The notes: generated by a model from the sequence alone, not told the origin. Counted from the first letter of the stretch, positions 1-7,334 are shown. The stretch is 64,000 nucleotides of DNA from Janthinobacterium saanense (GCF_014200675.1 NZ_JACHCI010000003.1:248001-312000); one strand, 5' to 3'. Numbers and translations are program-made.

Positions 1-918
1 AAGGTCAGCATCTTCTACACGGCGCCTACGGCCATCCGTTCGCTGATCAAGGCTGCTGACGTGGATCCGAAAGTGCATCCGCAACACTATGACTTGAGCA
101 GCCTGCGCCTGCTGGGCACGGTGGGCGAGCCGATCAATCCGGAAGCCTGGATGTGGTACTACAAAAACATCGGCGGCGAGAAGTGCCCGATTGTCGACAC
201 CTTCTGGCAAACGGAAACGGGCGGCCACATGATCACCCCATTGCCAGGCGCCACGCCGATGGTGCCCGGTTCCTGCACCCTGCCATTGCCCGGCATCATG
301 GCCGCCATCGTCGACGAAGCGGGCCAGGACGTGCCGAACGGCCAGGGCGGCATTCTGGTGGTGAAACGCCCATGGCCATCGATGATACGCACCATCTGGA
401 ACAACCCGGACCGTTTCAAGTCCAGCTATTTCCCGGAAGAACTGGGCGGCAAGATGTACCTGGCCGGCGACGGCGCCATCCGCAACAAGGACACCGGCTA
501 CTTCACGATCACGGGCCGCATCGATGACGTGCTGAACGTTTCCGGCCACCGCATGGGCACGATGGAAATCGAATCGGCCCTGGTCGCCAACCCGCTGGTG
601 GCTGAAGCGGCCGTAGTCGGCCGCCCGGACGACACGACCGGCGAGTCGATCTGCGCCTTCGTGGTCTTGAAGCAAGCCCGCCCCACCGGCGAGGAAGCGA
701 AGAAGCTGGCGCTGGAGCTGCGCAACTGGGTCGGCAAGGAAATCGGCCCGATCGCGAAACCAAAAGAAATCCGCTTCGGCGACAACCTCCCCAAAACCCG
801 TTCCGGCAAAATCATGCGCCGTTTGCTGCGCGTGCTGGCCAAGGGCGAGACGATTACGCAGGATGTGTCGACTTTGGAAAACCCCGCTATCTTGGATCAA
901 CTGAAAGAGGCGTCGTAA
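1..918 (+). CDS. acs: acetyl-CoA synthetase, C-terminal part (5' end outside window)
   Basis: This is the C-terminal ~305 residues of an AMP-forming acetyl-CoA synthetase, open in frame 1 from the first base of the window. The enzyme activates acetate to acetyl-CoA through acetyl-AMP in the cytoplasm. Visible marks are the adenylate-forming motif WQTETGGH (about residues 70-77 of the fragment), the hinge region [13 protein letters not shown], and the C-terminal [11 protein letters not shown] segment, whose lysine is the known acetylation and catalytic residue of the family. The full protein is usually about 650 residues, so roughly half is missing upstream. The stop is followed by the tRNA-Ser unit on the same strand. 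With aceA at 15903 it fits growth on acetate, though the two are not linked in one operon. Confidence 0.96.
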   Translation, partial: KVSIFYTAPTAIRSLIKAADVDPKVHPQHYDLSSLRLLGTVGEPINPEAWMWYYKNIGGEKCPIVDTFWQTETGGHMITPLPGATPMVPGSCTLPLPGIMAAIVDEAGQDVPNGQGGILVVKRPWPSMIRTIWNNPDRFKSSYFPEELGGKMYLAGDGAIRNKDTGYFTITGRIDDVLNVSGHRMGTMEIESALVANPLVAEAAVVGRPDDTTGESICAFVVLKQARPTGEEAKKLALELRNWVGKEIGPIAKPKEIRFGDNLPKTRSGKIMRRLLRVLAKGETITQDVSTLENPAILDQLKEAS

Positions 919-1002
919 TAACCCAAAACAACAGCCAGGGTCGTACCCTGAGGGTACGACCCTGTTCTGTCCCGGGTTACTTTTACTTCAGGGTAAATAT
1001 CT

Positions 1003-1031
1003 TTGGCACTCTGTGGAATCTTTGCTATAAT
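1003..1031 (+). promoter_or_regulatory. sigma70-type promoter of tRNA-Ser
   Basis: TTGGCA at 1003-1008 and a perfect TATAAT at 1026-1031 are separated by 17 bases, about 65 bases before the tRNA. A short precursor leader is therefore expected. Confidence 0.75.
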
Positions 1032-1098
1032 CTGCGGCTTCGCGACAAGCGAGATGCAATACACGATGTGAGCAAGCAAGACGCACACATTGCCTTCA

Positions 1099-1189
1099 GG
1101 AGAGATGGCTGAGCGGCTGAAGGCGCACGCCTGGAAAGCGTGTATAGGGTAATACTCTATCGGGGGTTCGAATCCCCCTCTCTCCGCCA
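1099..1189 (+). tRNA. tRNA-Ser (anticodon GGA)
   Basis: A 91-base class II tRNA with CCA encoded. The acceptor stem GGAGAGA (1099-1105) pairs with TCTCTCC (1179-1185), followed by discriminator G and CCA. The anticodon loop CTGGAAA puts GGA at 1133-1135, reading UCC and UCU. A long variable arm, typical of serine tRNAs, precedes the T arm GGGGG-TTCGAAT-CCCCC (1162-1178). The 3' end is partly repeated at 4364-4383, so this gene seems to be the anchor of the island that follows. Confidence 0.97.
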
Positions 1190-1447
1190 CAGATGAAAAA
1201 ACAAAAGCTACCCTCGGGTAGCTTTTTTTTTCGTCTGTACGCGGAGAGAAGCACGCCCCCTGCGGGGCGTGCGCGGGGGATTCGAAGGCATCGCCCCTAC
1301 CGGGGCGAGCCTCTCCGAATCCACTAACTGCTGCCGCTGCGCGGCAGCCCCGCGCGCTGCGGGTGCGCGTTCGTGGTTCTAATCAGGTTTCGATTGAGCC
1401 CGCTTCTACTGCACCTCATGCATCAGTCCGTGTCTGAATGGCAGAAC
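1187..1447 (+). repeat. long direct repeat, copy 1 (tRNA 3' flank)
   Basis: About 260 bases starting at the tRNA CCA and covering the terminator, a GC-rich inverted-repeat segment and the end motif CATCAGTCCGTGTCTGAATG. A diverged copy lies at 4364-4633, and the last 34 bases recur at 6578-6611. From 1447 to about 1720 there is no gene. That stretch holds a further partial end motif (about 1657-1682) and a short tandem repeat with unit CTGACCCTCAGCCGCTCA at 1676-1711. I read the long repeat as an attL-like boundary of an element integrated behind tRNA-Ser, but no integrase is present. Confidence 0.8.
1203..1231 (+). terminator. intrinsic terminator after tRNA-Ser
   Basis: An A-rich flank and stem AAGCTACC / GGTAGCTT with a short CTCG loop are followed by a run of nine T. 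The same hairpin is repeated at 4398-4425 as part of the long direct repeat. Confidence 0.9.
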
Positions 1448-1721
1448 AGGCTCTGCTGCACTTGAAGTGCGGGCCTGAATCGCGGGCCTGAGAAAATGGC
1501 CATGGCTGCGTTGCTTGGGCTTGCCGTACATGCGTACTGTCTGCGCCCGCGCGCCTTGCCCTGACCATTTTTCAGACCCGCTGGGCCCGGAGAACCCTTG
1601 CTTGCGACTTGGGCCGGGGCGTACTGCTGTTCTGCTTTGATTTATGATGGATGAGGTTGTGTCGGAATGGCAGAACTGACCCTCAGCCGCTCACTGACCC
1701 TCAGCCGCTCATCCGCTGATC

Positions 1722-2045
1722 CCGCCACGTCATCCGCAGACCAACGGCATGGTGGAACGCTTCAACGGCCGCATCAGTGAGATCGTCAACCAGACCCGTT
1801 TCGCGTCCAGGGCCGAGCTCGAATCAACATTGCGCAATTACCTGAAAATCTATAACCACAACATCCCACAGCGCGCTCTCAACAACGAAACGCCGATTCA
1901 GGCAACGCAGAAATGGCAGGCAAAAAAGCCAGAATTATTCGTTAAACGTGTTTATAACCAGGCGGGTCTTGACACTTATACTGGTCACCGAGGGAGCAGT
2001 TTCAGCTTCGACCACGATCCCTGCGGTTTTTGTGAAGAGGGATAA
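1722..2045 (+). pseudogene. IS481-type transposase, C-terminal remnant
   Basis: The frame reads PRHPQTNGMVERFNGRI from about 1725, then continues to a stop at 2043-2045. This is the end of a DDE integrase core as in IS481-family transposases, where the HPQTNG-(M/K)-VERFN motif holds the last catalytic glutamate. The N-terminal helix-turn-helix and the first two catalytic aspartates are absent, and no complete inverted repeats were found, so the element is dead. The ATG at 1749 is internal to the motif and is not a true start. It lies between the repeat at 1187-1447 and the retron and probably marks past rearrangement of the island. Confidence 0.8.
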
Positions 2046-2091
2046 AACTTTACTGTATGAAAGTCAAATTAAAGAAACTGCAAACCTTTTC

Positions 2092-2120
2092 TTGACAGTA
2101 AGTGTAACAACATTGATAAT
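2092..2120 (+). promoter_or_regulatory. promoter of the retron transcript
   Basis: TTGACA at 2092-2097 and GATAAT at 2115-2120 are spaced by exactly 17 bases. The expected start is near G2126, which is also the first base of the proposed a1 arm of the retron RNA. The agreement supports both calls. Confidence 0.75.
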
Positions 2121-2125
2121 TAATT

Positions 2126-2294
2126 GTTCTTCACGCGAATGTGGTTACGAAAGTATCCGTAACTTAGTCGGGCGGTTAGCCAGACTCTATATGATTGTGG
2201 CGACATGAGCCGCAGCGGCATTTTACGGCCCTACGCTCGCTCATGCTCGACTCCGATCCGCAAAATGCCGCTGCGGCTTTTCTAGGTGTAGAAC
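2126..2294 (+). ncRNA. candidate retron msr-msd RNA
   Basis: Five elements appear in the order expected for a retron RNA. The a1 arm GTTCTTCAC (2126-2134) pairs with a2 GTGTAGAAC (2286-2294) except for one central mismatch. Directly after a1 comes GCGA, as after a1 in retron Ec86, so G2135 or G2137 is a candidate branching guanosine. The msr part has stem-loop GTTACG/CGTAAC (2144-2163) and stem-loop AGTC-g-GGC/GCC-a-GACT (2166-2186). The msd part is a perfect 16-bp stem, GCCGCAGCGGCATTTT (2209-2224) with its complement at 2262-2277, around a 37-base loop. The promoter at 2092-2120 would start transcription at a1, and the effector and RT genes follow. What is seen is inverted repeats. The retron role, branch site and msDNA ends are inferred. 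Confidence 0.7.
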
Positions 2295-2300
2295 CCATAA

Positions 2301-3263
2301 ATGCAAGAAATTATTGAAGATCCTCGACAGAATTTGTTAGAAAAAATAAATCTCGAGAAAGCACGAGTAGAGTTTTCTGAATCCCACATTGTTTTACTTT
2401 GTGGAGGGAAGGTTCGATTTAAAGAGCGCCCTGATGATGATGAACCTATCCGATCTTCTTTAAGGCACGCAATAACCCATGCTCCCCCAGAATTTGAAAC
2501 TTTTCGCCCAGAAGATATAACCGACTGGCACGTGGATGGTTTATTCAAAAATCTAATGAACTTTGAGCAAGAGCTCGCTGGAATTTGCTCTTTGGTTGTT
2601 ATTGCACTTGAGAGTGCTGGTTCTATTGCCGAACTAGGTGCGTTCTCACAACTTCCTGACTTAAGTGAAAAAATTGTCGCAATTAAATCGCGAGATTTTG
2701 AGACTGATGCTAATTTAGCTTCTTTTATAAACTTAGGAATATTGCGTTTTTTAAGAGAAAATAAAAATTCATCTGTTAGAAATTACCCATGGAACATTTC
2801 TGCTCCCCATGCTATAGAAGATGAGGTAGTAAGAGATGTGTTATTTGATATTTCTGAAATATTATCGGAAATTCCAAAAACATCAATTTTCAATCCGAAT
2901 CTTACAACTCATGTTGCTGCTTTATTGTGCGAGTTGACGACAATTTTTGCGGCGGTGCGAGAAAGTGAATTTTCGGCCTATTTAGATTTTTTTGATATAA
3001 AAATTTCACGTGATGATTTGCGTCGTAAATTATTTCTTTTGGAAAGATTTGGTCTATTGAAAAAAGAAATGTATAGCGATTCTACGTTTTTCATGGTAGG
3101 TAGAAGCAAATTTCATAGACTTAGGCTGGCTTCAAAAGATGCAGCTATTCGAATTGATTCCGCACGTGTGAACATGGAGTGCTTGCAGTTCTATAAAACT
3201 GATTCTAAACAGAGAAATCGTCAGCGTGCCATCTCTCAAGCATCCAAGGGAGTACAGCGATGA
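2301..3263 (+). CDS. retron effector: NDT-like domain plus winged helix (type II-A-like)
   Basis: A 320-residue protein directly upstream of the reverse transcriptase, overlapping it by ATGA. Residues about 25-150 look like a nucleoside 2-deoxyribosyltransferase-like fold: strand HIVLLCGGK (29-37), then ESAGSIAELGAF (104-115), whose glutamates are in the place of the family's catalytic acid. Residues about 190-290 look like a winged-helix DNA-binding domain. This pairing is that of type II-A retrons such as Ec86 (Eco1), whose effector degrades NAD+ when phage infection releases it from the RT-msDNA complex. That job is transferred by family resemblance only. The ATG has a poor Shine-Dalgarno; the only AGG (2284-2286) overlaps the a2 arm. 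The gene is very AT-rich against its neighbours, a sign of transfer. Confidence 0.8.
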   Translation: MQEIIEDPRQNLLEKINLEKARVEFSESHIVLLCGGKVRFKERPDDDEPIRSSLRHAITHAPPEFETFRPEDITDWHVDGLFKNLMNFEQELAGICSLVVIALESAGSIAELGAFSQLPDLSEKIVAIKSRDFETDANLASFINLGILRFLRENKNSSVRNYPWNISAPHAIEDEVVRDVLFDISEILSEIPKTSIFNPNLTTHVAALLCELTTIFAAVRESEFSAYLDFFDIKISRDDLRRKLFLLERFGLLKKEMYSDSTFFMVGRSKFHRLRLASKDAAIRIDSARVNMECLQFYKTDSKQRNRQRAISQASKGVQR

Positions 3264-4207
3264 AGTATTCATTACCTCAGTTACTTCAAGAAAATATAGG
3301 ACTTCATCCTTCGCAGTTTGAACGTCTAATTAGACGTGCTCCAGATACCTATAAACATTACACAATAAAAAAGCGCACAGGAGGAGATCGTTGGATCGCT
3401 CAGCCTGCAAAAGAAACGAAATATATTCAACATTGGCTAATAGAAAATATTTTTTTGAAATTCCCTGTTCATCGCTGTGCAATGGCGTATAAGGCTGGAA
3501 CAAGTATAGCTATTAACGCCGCAGCACATTCGAAAAATTCATATCTGGCTAAATTTGACTTTAGTAATTTCTTCAACTCAATAAAATATCATAATGTGAA
3601 TGATTTTTTGAGTCTGTTATTAGTGGATAGTTTTTCCCCTGACGATATTGACAATATGGCGAGAGTATCTTGTGTTCGTGAGCCAGATTTTGGTCTATGC
3701 CTGAGTGTTGGAGCGCCAAGTTCGCCCTTGTTATCGAATGCTATTTTGTATGAATTTGATTCTCGCATAGAATATTGGTGTCAAGAACGCTCTATTACAT
3801 ATACTCGATATGCTGATGATTTAACTTTTTCGACAAATGAAAAAGGGGCTTGTTCTGAAATCCATAAATTTCTAGTCGATTCTTTAATTGATTTTGATTG
3901 TCCTGTGCTTCGATTGAATGATAAGAAAACTATTCATTCGTCAAAGCGATTCCAGAGGCGTGTGACTGGATTAATTATAAACAATGATGGAATGGTTTCT
4001 TTGGGGCGAGGGCGAAAAAGAGAAATTTCAGCAATGATACACAAGTTTCGATATAAAGATTTGGCTGAGAGTGAATCTTATCGTTTGCAAGGGCTGCTTG
4101 GTTTTGCTCGTGATGCTGAACCTTCTTTTGTGGAAAGCATGAATAAAAAATATGGCAATGAAATTTTGTCTTCTATTTATTCTTTGAGGAAACCAAAGGA
4201 ATCATAA
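3260..4207 (+). CDS. retron reverse transcriptase
   Basis: A 315-residue RNA-directed DNA polymerase with the retron hallmarks. These are NAAAH (residues 86-90, the NAxxH motif), motif A KFDFSNFF (98-105) with the first catalytic aspartate, GAPSSPLLSN (151-160), YADD (184-187) with the other two aspartates, and VTG (235-237) in the Y region that recognises the msr. There is no maturase or endonuclease domain, so a group II intron RT is unlikely. The length matches retron RTs (300-350). It would extend msDNA from the branching G of the RNA at 2126-2294 and hold the effector encoded just upstream. The start is set by the ATGA overlap with the effector stop. AT-rich codon use matches the effector and differs from the rest of the window. 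Confidence 0.95.
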   Translation: MKYSLPQLLQENIGLHPSQFERLIRRAPDTYKHYTIKKRTGGDRWIAQPAKETKYIQHWLIENIFLKFPVHRCAMAYKAGTSIAINAAAHSKNSYLAKFDFSNFFNSIKYHNVNDFLSLLLVDSFSPDDIDNMARVSCVREPDFGLCLSVGAPSSPLLSNAILYEFDSRIEYWCQERSITYTRYADDLTFSTNEKGACSEIHKFLVDSLIDFDCPVLRLNDKKTIHSSKRFQRRVTGLIINNDGMVSLGRGRKREISAMIHKFRYKDLAESESYRLQGLLGFARDAEPSFVESMNKKYGNEILSSIYSLRKPKES

Positions 4208-4363
4208 AGTATTTTTAATTAGTAAAATTTCTTGGATATAAGAAATTCCTATAGAGAAAGTATTAAATTTTTGGCAAGTTATTCTTCGCAAGGGAATGGT
4301 TCGGGATATTCTTCAATCTACCATTCGTCGAAATTAGCCATTCATGCTGGATGCCAGCCATGA

Positions 4364-4633
4364 TTTGAATCCCCCTCTCCGCCACAGATGAAAAAAGAAA
4401 AGCTACCCTCGGGTAGCTTTTTTTTCGTCTGTACGCGGAGAGAAGCAGGGCGCCTGCGCGCCCTGCGCGGGGGATTCGAAGGGTCGGGCCTACCGGCCCT
4501 CTCCGAATCGACCATCTGCTGCCGCTACGCGGCAGCCCCGCGCGCCGCGGGCGCGCGTTCGTGGTTCTAATCATGTTTCGGCTGAGCCCGCTTCTACTGC
4601 GCCTCATGCATCAGCCCGTGTCTGAATGGCAAA
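4364..4633 (+). repeat. long direct repeat, copy 2, with tRNA-Ser 3' fragment
   Basis: It begins with a degenerate 20-base tRNA-Ser 3' end (4364-4383), which has one CT pair fewer than the real acceptor and TTTGAAT in place of TTCGAAT. It then repeats the terminator (4398-4425), the GC-rich inverted repeats and the end motif (CATCAGCCCGTGTCTGAATG region). It closes the retron cassette on the right, so 1187-4383 behaves like an inserted unit. Between the RT stop (4207) and 4364 is an AT-rich spacer with no gene that I can support. Confidence 0.8.
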
Positions 4634-4672
4634 CCGACCCTCCGCGCTCGAGAAAAATCGCTCCAGCAGGCG

Positions 4673-5971
4673 CTATTTCGCCAGCGGCAGCGTGGCAAGG
4701 CGGTCCAGAATCTCGGTGCGCACCGCCGTTGGCGCGTTCAATTTGGTCAATGCGTCTGGCCACAACTCCTTTGCCAAGTTGACCGTCTGCTTGACTGCCG
4801 CCTTGGCAATGCGCTCAGAGATTCCGGCGCTCTTGGCCACGGTAATATAGTCGTCGACCGTTTCCTTGCGCTGGTACTTGTCGATGGCAACGTTGGTGCC
4901 GAATCCCTGGAAGCCCGGCAGCGCCGCAACGCACACGATGTCGTAAGCCGGCGAGAGTTCGGGCATCACTCCGTTGTGATAGAGCACGGAGAAATTTTTC
5001 AGATGTGCGTCGGAATTGCCCAGGAGCGTGTTCACCACCTGGCGAATGAAGAACTGGCGTACGTCCTCGATGCCGCGAGTGCTGAAACGGTTGAGCACCT
5101 GTACCAAGCGAACGAAGTATTCGCGGCCAGCGTACTTCTGGTTTGGCATCAGGCGAAGGAGCTGGCACGCATCTTCCATATGCACCGCGCTGCTGGGACC
5201 ACGGTCGAACCGGTCAAGCGCGAGGAAATGCGTATCCGGACCCAGGGCCGCCACCAATTCGTCGCGACCAACCATTTCCCGCATCGGCACAGTGCGGCAC
5301 TGGGCGATGTTCACGCCGGCTTGCGCGGCCAGCTGCATGCATGCATATTCGTTAAAGACCTGCGAGTCGTCACCCTGGGCCGGCAGCTTGGCAATCAGGT
5401 CCGAGAGCGTGCCCTTGACCGGCATGCAGTAGCGCTGGCCGTTCTGCGCGCTCGACAGCGCCAGTTTGTCTTGGACTCCCGACAGCGACGCGGCACCCTC
5501 GGCGGCCTGCTCTGGCACCCCGATTTCGAGGTTATCTGAGCCTCCCGTGACACCGAATGCCCTAGCAGCCGCCGTGAGCTTGTCCAAGTCCGCCGGCTTC
5601 ACCTGGACCGCGCCAGGCAAATCCTCGCCAGCAGCGGCCAGCACGCCGAAGTCATCCATGTCGCGCGGGTCCTTGCGCGTTGCGGCGAGACGCCGGCGAA
5701 GCGCGCCCTCGGGCAGCAAGCCAGCGAAGAACGGCGGCAGTTCGCCACGCTCACGGTAAACCGCTTGGTCGAAGTAGTTGGTCAACGTCTTCCGGGTCAG
5801 CTCGTCCTCGCCAGGTACCGTCATCGAAATCGACAATGTAGGCCGGCGTGCGTTTGCTACGTACTCGTCCGTCGCAATGAACCGCGTTACACGCCCAGCT
5901 TCGCACAGCCAGCCGATATGCTGACCTTGCAAGAAAACGTCTAGATAGCGCGGCAGTAGCTCCTTACTCAT
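4673..5971 (-). CDS. hipA: HipA-family serine/threonine kinase toxin
   Basis: A 432-residue HipA-type kinase, the toxin of a type II toxin-antitoxin pair. HipA of E. coli phosphorylates glutamyl-tRNA synthetase and stalls translation; the target here is unknown. Visible motifs are the N-terminal HipA domain with FFAGLLPEG (81-89), the glycine-rich loop SLSGVQDKLAL (162-172), the catalytic stretch GNSDAHLKNF (318-327) with Asp321 and Asn326, and the metal-binding YD (343-344). All kinase residues seem present. The start overlaps the hipB stop as ATGA, so the two are co-translated. The GC content is that of the chromosome, unlike the retron next door. Confidence 0.93.
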   Translation of the reverse strand: MSKELLPRYLDVFLQGQHIGWLCEAGRVTRFIATDEYVANARRPTLSISMTVPGEDELTRKTLTNYFDQAVYRERGELPPFFAGLLPEGALRRRLAATRKDPRDMDDFGVLAAAGEDLPGAVQVKPADLDKLTAAARAFGVTGGSDNLEIGVPEQAAEGAASLSGVQDKLALSSAQNGQRYCMPVKGTLSDLIAKLPAQGDDSQVFNEYACMQLAAQAGVNIAQCRTVPMREMVGRDELVAALGPDTHFLALDRFDRGPSSAVHMEDACQLLRLMPNQKYAGREYFVRLVQVLNRFSTRGIEDVRQFFIRQVVNTLLGNSDAHLKNFSVLYHNGVMPELSPAYDIVCVAALPGFQGFGTNVAIDKYQRKETVDDYITVAKSAGISERIAKAAVKQTVNLAKELWPDALTKLNAPTAVRTEILDRLATLPLAK

Positions 5972-6258
5972 TCGCGACCGCCACCGAACAGCTGGTCTAC
6001 AGTCGACGGCGAGTCGTCGGGACCGATGGCCTTTCCGGACAGCAATCGCTGCACTTCGGGAAGCAGGTGCTTGGGCACCAGTATCCAGGTAGCGTCAAGC
6101 GCGTCTGCCAGCGCCTCAAGTGTACCGGCTTTCGCTTCCGATTTTCCGCTGAGCAGTTTGCTGATACTCGACGTCGCAATGCCCGTTACGTCGTGCATCT
6201 GCTGCAAGGTCCGGTTCGATTGGGCACGGCGGTCGCTGAGCAGCTCTGAAAGTTTCAT
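5968..6258 (-). CDS. hipB: HipB-family antitoxin, XRE-type repressor
   Basis: A 97-residue protein starting at MKLSELLSDRR. A longer frame upstream would run through the operator boxes and is unlikely. Residues about 5-60 form an XRE helix-turn-helix (TLQQMHDVTGIATSSISKLL). The C-terminal tail is probably the flexible segment by which the family holds or exposes the antitoxin. It should neutralise HipA and repress the operon by binding the four boxes upstream at 6256-6379. The innermost box overlaps its start codon. Confidence 0.88.
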   Translation of the reverse strand: MKLSELLSDRRAQSNRTLQQMHDVTGIATSSISKLLSGKSEAKAGTLEALADALDATWILVPKHLLPEVQRLLSGKAIGPDDSPSTVDQLFGGGRE

Positions 6259-6379
6259 AGCGTTAAGCCTAAATTTAGTTATAAATATTAGCGTAGAGAC
6301 TAACACGGCGCAATCGAAAGTCAAATTTTATTTAGCGTAAACGCTAAAAAAGAGAGATATTTTTAGCGTTAAAGCTAAA
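6256..6379 (-). promoter_or_regulatory. hipBA operator region with four boxes
   Basis: Two perfect 18-base palindromes of form TTTAGC-N6-GCTAAA lie at 6331-6348 and 6362-6379. Two weaker versions lie at 6287-6304 and 6256-6273. The start-to-start spacing is 31, 44 and 31 bases, a symmetric layout. Four operators are also found upstream of E. coli hipBA, though with a different sequence. Binding by the HipB-like protein is inferred. Confidence 0.75.
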
Positions 6380-6577
6380 TATGCTGAGTGTCATAAATGA
6401 AGCCATATCTACAATGGTAGTTAGTTAGCACCGCGTGGTATTCACCCGAGCTTTGCAGTTCATATTATATTCGTCTCCCCTCGGTCTCCCCCTGGGGCTG
6501 AAGAGGCTAGTTGTACTTTTCAGGAGGTAACATGGTTTGGGTAACAATCGGATGCTCCAATGGTAGCAGCGACTGCG
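6380..6577. other. intergenic stretch before the third repeat copy
   Basis: Moderately AT-rich, with no gene on either strand that I can support except the short frame from 6532. The segment runs directly into the repeated motif at 6578. Confidence 0.5.
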
Positions 6578-6612
6578 CCTCATGCATCAGTCCGTGTCTG
6601 AATGGCAGAACT
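6522..6612 (+). other. possible truncated small ORF with a perfect Shine-Dalgarno
   Basis: AGGAGGT at 6522-6528 stands at ideal distance from ATG at 6532. The frame reads a short Cys/Ser-rich peptide (MVWVTIGCSNGSSDCASC), then runs into the repeat motif at 6578-6611 and on without a sensible protein over the higA gene. It may be a gene whose 3' part was replaced by the repeat, or a small peptide gene. No family is recognised. Confidence 0.3.
6578..6611 (+). repeat. 34-base end motif, third full copy
   Basis: Identical to 1414-1447 and closely similar to 4602-4628. It places the hipBA cassette, like the retron cassette, between two copies of the same motif. Confidence 0.8.
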
Positions 6613-6639
6613 GATCCTGATCCCCCACAAACACCCCCA

Positions 6640-7065
6640 TCAAGTAATAAACAAACCCACAGGCAAATCAAACCGCCTAGCCAATGCCTTCACCTGACGA
6701 ATATTGAGTTCCCGCTTCCCACTCAAGACTTCGGATACGACGCCCTGGCTGCCGATCTCGGCCAAGTCCCTTTGAGTCAATTCATGCTGTTCCATCAGCG
6801 AGCGTATCACTGCAGCAGGCGAGACTGGCGGGGCAGGGTAGTGCTGATCGTCATAGTGACTGATCAACATGCCGAGGGTCTCAACGAGCGTGGCCAAGGG
6901 GTGATTTTCATCGGCGGCGCCGGCATCGAGCAGGCCGTTCAAGATACCGACTGCGCGCTCATAATCTGCCTCATCGTTCAGTGGATGCAGAGGCACCAGT
7001 GTCGATAAGGCTTGGTAATGCGTCGTGATTTGTTCGACCACTTTGCGATCAGTCAGGGCTTCCAT
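6640..7065 (-). CDS. higA: HigA-type antitoxin
   Basis: A 141-residue antitoxin, second gene of a toxin-first pair. The N-terminal ~80 residues are helical and acidic. Residues about 85-135 form an XRE-type helix-turn-helix (ELTQRDLAEIGSQGVVSEVL), expected to bind the operator and repress the pair. It overlaps the 3' end of higB by 13 bases, which fixes coupling. This type, with a large N-terminal part, is common beside HigB of the PF09907 kind. The stop is about 30 bases from the third repeat copy. Confidence 0.88.
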   Translation of the reverse strand: MEALTDRKVVEQITTHYQALSTLVPLHPLNDEADYERAVGILNGLLDAGAADENHPLATLVETLGMLISHYDDQHYPAPPVSPAAVIRSLMEQHELTQRDLAEIGSQGVVSEVLSGKRELNIRQVKALARRFDLPVGLFIT

Positions 7066-7334
7066 GCGTCATATTCCTTGTGGGTGTACACGTTTCGAAC
7101 ATAGAGGAGCTGTCGATTGAAGTGTATTGCAGCGATGATGCGATACTTGTTTCCGCCTATGTCAAATACATAATAATTGGCGACACGGTCAGTTGCCTTG
7201 AAGGTGTTCTTTAACGCGGCAAAACTGACAAAATGACGAGACTCGACGATCTTGCGCCAGGCTTGCATAGGCTCATCCGCAGCAGGATAGCGTTCGGCAA
7301 AATCAGTAAGTGCTTTGTTAGAGATAACTCGCAT
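7053..7334 (-). CDS. higB: HigB-type mRNA interferase toxin
   Basis: A 93-residue RelE-fold toxin of the HigB family. The N-terminal helix MRVISNKALTDFAERYP and the segment ADEPMQAWRKIVESRHF are typical. The central VFDIGGNKYRIIAAIHF and the C-terminal VRNVYTHKEYDAWKP carry the conserved Arg, His and Tyr of the family. The predicted action is ribosome-dependent mRNA cleavage. It is the first gene of the unit; the promoter should lie in 7335-7380. It stands beside hipBA, giving two toxin-antitoxin modules in tandem. Confidence 0.92.
   Translation of the reverse strand: MRVISNKALTDFAERYPAADEPMQAWRKIVESRHFVSFAALKNTFKATDRVANYYVFDIGGNKYRIIAAIHFNRQLLYVRNVYTHKEYDAWKP

Noticed and set aside
1948..2208. 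Open frame of 86 codons overlapping the transposase remnant and the retron RNA
   Set aside because: It runs across the promoter and msr stem-loops and has no recognisable protein pattern; it is explained by the RNA and the remnant.
2209..2277. The 16-bp hairpin as a plain terminator or REP element
   Set aside because: The loop of 37 bases is too long for a terminator, it precedes genes on the same transcript, and it lies between paired a1 and a2 arms. A REP-like origin is not fully excluded.
4207..4364. Possible second retron RNA downstream of the RT
   Set aside because: Only weak short inverted repeats were seen and no arm pair; the upstream region is a much better fit.
5968..6324. Longer hipB start giving 118 residues
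   Set aside because: The added 22 residues would be coded by the operator boxes; MKLSELLSDRR is the normal family start.
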